From NCBI RefSeq assembly GCF_003369915.1, contig NC_046674.1, positions 22,881,657 to 22,945,656 on the forward strand: 64,000 nt of DNA. The letters run 5' to 3'. The DNA comes from Drosophila miranda (taxonomy: Eukaryota > Arthropoda > Insecta > Diptera > Drosophilidae). The notes under the pieces were generated by a model. That model worked only from the letters and a program-made list of their open reading frames with translations, did no database searches and was not told where the DNA came from. The position numbers were made by a program, and so were the translations under genes. This document shows, in pieces, positions 60,001 through 64,000 of this stretch. How positions within the stretch are numbered: position 1 is the stretch's first letter; every line of letters begins with the position of its first letter.

Positions 60001-63000
60001 GTGCCAAAACTGTAAACGATCTGTATAATGAGACACAAATGGAAATGGATAGCTCTTGAAATGAAATTTACCCACCCTTAACTGCTAGGCTGCTCTGGGA
60101 GAGAGATAGAGCGCACGCGTGTCAGCCGCGGGAAATTGTTTCCTTTATTCCAGCTACAATACTGATCCGATCTAAGGTCTTTATTTGTGACTCTGTTTAA
60201 GCGGTATTCTTTCAGCTTAATGATTATAATTTAAGAGATAAAACAGTGTATCTTGAAGAAGGTATGAGAAAGTGATGGAGGAGAAGAGAAACATTATATA
60301 TATACTTCGTATTATTATATTATACTATAGTATACTATATTTTCCTGATTAACGAATTGAAAAAAGGTGTAAATTGGGATTTTGAATCCCAATCCACGGG
60401 AAGTAATCTTCTCCCAGATGCCCAAACCTTAAACCCTTAAAAACTTCTAAATGTATGACAATTTCATTATTTTGTATCTTCTCGATTGACCCATTTCTGT
60501 TTTTTTCGGCTTTGCAGGTCTCAAAGTATTGCCGCTGCTCAACAACCTAAGGTGAGTGCTGAAGTGCAGAGATCATGAGGACGAGACATTGTGAGACACC
60601 CACAGGTGTCGCAGGGACGTCATTGGTATTCAGACTGGAGAGTGATGGGAAGACCCCTTCCCCGAGCTGGGTGAAACCCTGAAACACTCCCACAACACAT
60701 ACTCCACTCCACGCGGACAGTGACAAGCACCAGTCAAACGATTACGAGTATCACAAACAGTTTAACGATCGGCGTTTGCTTTTATGCCTTTCTGTTTCTG
60801 TTTTTGTCGAATCGGACGCACATTTCGATTTGCATGCGACGATCATCCCACAAGACAAGATCAAGGTACAAGCGAGCATTCGCCCATTTTCACATGGCTA
60901 TGCGAAAGCCCTCTACAGCGGTGGAGCAGTGGAGGACTGGAGCCGCGGAGGTGGTTCACTAATGACCGATGAAGACCCGCCTCGGACGCTTGTCAAACAT
61001 CCATCAGCCATGGCGAAGATTGGCAGTCGGACAAGCGAGGATGATGATCAGTGGTGGATCGGTGGATCGGCGGATCGGCTGGTCTTATGCAAATAATTTG
61101 CGCTGCTTTCGAGTCTGTCCAACCAATTAATTCAATATTTAATTAGTCAACAATAAATCAATTAGTTAGCTGCTGCTCTGCCTCTGCCTCGGCCTCTGCC
61201 GCCCCGGCACCCTTCGCAAACGGGTTTATTTATGGGTGTCTCTGGTTGACAAATTTGTAGCTTGGCTTGGTCAGGGGGTGGGGGGTAAGTTGGGGGGAGG
61301 GAAACTCACAAATTCAATTAAGTTTCTCAAATGCGAGTAGTAGTAGTTCTGGCCCAAAACTGAGCTAACAAGAGCCGGCGGAGCCCCCCTTCCGGAGCTC
61401 CACCCCGTGGACCACATCTGCAGATTCCTTCGCTTGTCAGTCAGTCGCGAGCAGTCGACTAATTGATTGTCTTGTGGGGCACTGGCGAAGGGGGGGGCTT
61501 GGGGGCACGGGCACGGGCACTCTTTCACTCTTCGAGTGGATGAGGACCATTTGTATTGTGTGCCGCCTCCGGCTCCTATTGTTCGCCCATAAATGAAATG
61601 CGTAGTTTCTCGCGCTTTTTAATTTATTTCAAATTTCAGTTTTCAAATCGCTTTAAACGTTCCCATTGAGCCGAGAAGCGCTTTGATTTGGGGCCGTCCC
61701 TCTCAAGGGGGGGGATGGGTGTGATGCCTCCATAAATAAACATAATTCTCGTTTATTTCGGGCCCTGGAAATTCATTGGCGTCTTGTCTTTGCGTAGCTT
61801 GGAAGCTGCCCAGATGCTCTAAGCGGCTTTTAATTGTTCTCCCCATAAAGAGTGGCTCTAATCGAGTCGAAGTCCGAAAAGGAGCTTAGCAAAACGAGAA
61901 TGCTCGTACTCTTTCGTATTGGGTTACCGTCAAAATAGACCAAATTCGGGATTTCTGCTAAAAATAAACTCCCAACATATCCAATTTCTCTTGGCCGTAT
62001 GCTACAGGGTTCTATGGAGCCACTTCAGAGCCAGTCGGTCCTTGGCTTGGCCCTAATCCGACTTTGAAACAGAGTTTCCAAGATTTCCCACCGCTTCCGA
62101 GCGGAACACTTTCGGTTCTTGGCTCTCTCTGCTGCTTGCAGGGTGCATTGAGGCTTCCGGTGTGAGTTTTGTAATTTGGCAGCCCAATTTCCTCAATCCC
62201 CAGACCACAGCCGGCCCCCGCCGCAGAGCCCCGAGCGCCCCGAGCGCCCGAGTCGGTGAAAACTTCCGTGACTGCCCAAAATAGAAATCGCAGCAAAAAC
62301 AAATAGAGAGCAGCGTGCACGTGCCCGTGCCCGTGCACCCGAGGGGCTGGATGTTGACGAAGTTGCTCGTCAAAATAAAGAGTCGCCTCTGCCCTTCCAC
62401 GCGCCACTGGGAACTCCTGCGCGCGCAGCACGTGGCCGCGGCAAGAACAACATTCGGCAGAGTCGGATACAGAGACGGAGACGGAGCCGGGGCGGGCAGC
62501 GGGAGCGGCTGCTAGGATTCGGTTGCGCTCTCTGTGTCGTTCCAGTCGTGCCAGGCAGTCGCGCGGTCCTGCCTCGTCCTCGTCCTCGTCATTGCCTTTC
62601 AGGCTTTTCTCCCGTTCAAACTGCAAAATCATTTCGAAAAGCAATTAAAAGTGCCAGTCAATTTATGGATATCAATTGTCAAGCCATAAAAGGAGCCATC
62701 TGAGCCGATCCGCCGCCGCCGCCACCGCTGCCGTCGCTCAAGGACATCGAGCAAGGACACCATTCAGTTGTCTCGCTATTTGGCGTTTGCCTAACGATTT
62801 TGCACATCACAAATATGGTTAGGCCTGGCCCGGGCCATTGCCTATAGCCGATTGCCAAGGCTGCTGCTGCAACGTGGAGTCGTCACCATTGCAATCCCCC
62901 TCCCTGTCGTCGCCGTCGTCGTCGTCGTCGTCCTCCGCGTCCGTCTCGCCAGTGCCATCGCCCCTGCATCTGCAGCGACGGCTCACGTTCTGCGGCTCGC

Positions 63001-64000
63001 TGTCGCGGTACAGCTGCGGCGCCCTGCAACTGGTGCAGAACCTCAAGTGAGTGGATGGGAGTCGAGTGGTGGCTTCTTGGCAGCCTCCGGAGGTTACTCA
63101 ATGTCAGCCAACTACTTGTGGACGGACACGAGTGCTTGCACCTGCCCCCCACGACACTTGTCTGCCATAAATTGTGCACAGAATTCCGCATATTGTAAAT
63201 GGGAAATCAATTAGTTCGCAGTCGGAATTGTCATCGGCAGGGAAAACAACTTACAGATTGATTAAATAATGAGCTGGATTTAACAGATATAGACAGACGG
63301 ACAGACATAGTACTCGAATGGACGGACAGACGGACAAACAGACAGAGATTTTATGGAGCTTAACCCACTAATGACTGGTGTTTGAATTCCAATTTGGCCA
63401 ATGGCATTGCAGGAAAGTCGCACAGAGTGTGGGCGATATCATCGTACAATTGGACGTGTTCGTGGAGCAGCAGGAATGCGACGAGGCCCAGAGCCTGCAG
63501 GCCCCCGACGGCATCAATCTGAGCTCGCATCTTGATGTCTTCTACGCGATACTGCGACAGGTGAGTGCAGGCCCAAGTGTCCGAATGGCTGCGCCCTTCT
63601 GCGCATTACGTATACGCAGAGTGGTCCCCCCACACAGCAATTTCGGTGCTGTGCCAGGCTATATCGAGCGGGTGTTCAAGGGGGCCAGTTCAAGGGCGGC
63701 ACCAGTTTATTTACTCTGTTTTTGCTTTTTCCACTTGCCATTTGGCCCTTACAGGTGGCTGATACGCCTCAGGAAGGACCATTCCTCAGTATCCTGCAGC
63801 ACCTGCTGCGCATCGACTCCAAGGAGCAGCTCAGCGACATCATCTGGGACACCACCGAGCGCCTGGTGCACCGGGCCACGCTGCTCGAGAGCCACGAGGA
63901 TGCAGTGCGCCTGCTGCGCACGCCCAGCAGCCAGAAGTTCTCCTGCCAGAGCTGTCGCGGCAGCGATGCCAGCAGTCCCACCCGGAAGCCCTCACAGCCA
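57022..64000 (+). CDS. form3: Formin 3, INF2-type actin regulator (5' part, runs off the window)
   Basis: Formins nucleate and elongate actin filaments; this part is the regulatory N-terminal FH3 (diaphanous inhibitory) domain. Coding exons seen: 57022-57204, 57274-57448, 60518-60551, 63413-63560 and 63755-64000 (cut by the window edge), 262 residues, all phases consistent. The exon carrying the start begins at 56837. Signature stretches such as LGAALDTQNATVKKQVFELL, NEFIGLKVLPLLNNLRK, DIIVQLDVFVEQQ and INLSSHLDVFYAILRQ follow the armadillo-type FH3 domain of human INF2 as I remember it. The ATG at 57022 has an in-frame TGA upstream (56989-56991) in the same exon, so this isoform starts inside the FH3 region and lacks a GTPase-binding segment. 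FH1, FH2 and DAD regions would lie beyond 64000. The 34-base exon at 60518 competes with a candidate alternative at 62848. Confidence 0.9.
57449..60517 (+). other. form3: Formin intron 3
   Basis: Bounded by GTGAGT and TTTGCAG. No accepted gene inside. Contains the repeat CTGTGCTGTGCT near 58710-58745, a GA run at 59461-59485 and (GT)n at 59639-59667. A 67-codon frame from an ATG at 59856 to 60059 is of doubtful status. Confidence 0.6.
60552..62847 (+). other. form3: Formin intron right of the 34-base exon
   Basis: Starts with GTGAGT. I see no further coding exon up to the candidate alternative exon at 62848. The minus strand has a 210-codon open frame at 62012-62644 in GC-rich sequence, without recognisable features. 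Confidence 0.5.
62848..63046 (+). CDS. form3: Candidate alternative formin exon
   Basis: A frame open from an AG at 62846-62847 (GCCTATAG) to a GTGAGT donor at 63047. It has the same entry phase (1) and exit phase (2) as the 34-base exon at 60518-60551, so either one, but not both in series, can join exon 3 to the exon at 63413. It encodes a Ser/Pro-rich insert followed by RRLTFCGSLSRYSCG and ALQLVQNLK; the last nine residues align with VLPLLNNLR of the 34-base exon. A shorter version starting at 62953 after a strong pyrimidine tract keeps the same phase. It might also be the end of an alternative first exon. Confidence 0.5.

Noticed and set aside
62012..62644. 210-codon minus-strand frame in the formin intron
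   Set aside because: GC-rich low-stop sequence with runs such as Asp-Glu and Ser-Val from simple repeats; no domain.
1..64000. tRNA genes, known microRNAs, CRISPR arrays and bacterial-type operons
   Set aside because: No tRNA fold with A and B boxes was recognised, none of the fly microRNA sequences I could recall was seen, and the sequence is clearly eukaryotic.

Overview
The window is nuclear DNA from a fruit fly (genus Drosophila). Every gene is split by short GT-AG introns, the three cuticle genes have a TATA box and a four-codon first exon, and non-coding DNA is full of short simple repeats and fly core-promoter motifs. The gene set matches what I remember of D. melanogaster polytene region 65E on Muller element D: a RASD-type Ras protein, an i-type lysozyme, Cpr65Ea/Eb/Ec and the INF2-type formin form3. 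The species is not identified; abundant GC-rich microsatellites would fit the obscura group, but that is a guess.

Layout. 1-5353: no gene seen. 5354-8124 (minus): Dexras/Rhes-like small GTPase, four coding exons plus a 5' leader exon. 10885-12159 (plus): membrane-anchored i-type lysozyme-like protein, three exons. 12213-13250 (minus): seven-pass TMBIM/Lifeguard protein, five exons, tail to tail with the lysozyme and probably overlapping it at the 3' end. 13.3-30.2 kb: long gene-poor stretch holding one good candidate microprotein (17858-18064) and repeat debris. 30.2-37.9 kb: three RR-1 cuticle protein genes (two minus, one plus). 38.6-41.9 kb: copies of an unnamed AT-rich repeat, two of which bracket a chimera of degenerate pieces of an aldehyde dehydrogenase gene and an LDL-receptor class B (YWTD) gene. 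41.94-41.99 kb: Motif 6/Motif 1 promoter, followed by a probable first exon ending in a consensus splice donor at 42749. The rest is the 5' part of a formin: a ~14 kb intron, then coding exons from 57022 that run off the right edge.

There is no shared pathway. The cuticle genes form a co-regulated tandem family; the GTPase, lysozyme, TMBIM protein and formin are independent loci. The points I judge most worth follow-up are a likely mutually exclusive exon in the formin FH3 domain, the captured-gene chimera between repeats, the single-pass microprotein, and two proteins (lysozyme, TMBIM) whose hallmark functional residues are replaced. All family calls come from reading translations by eye; no database search was possible.
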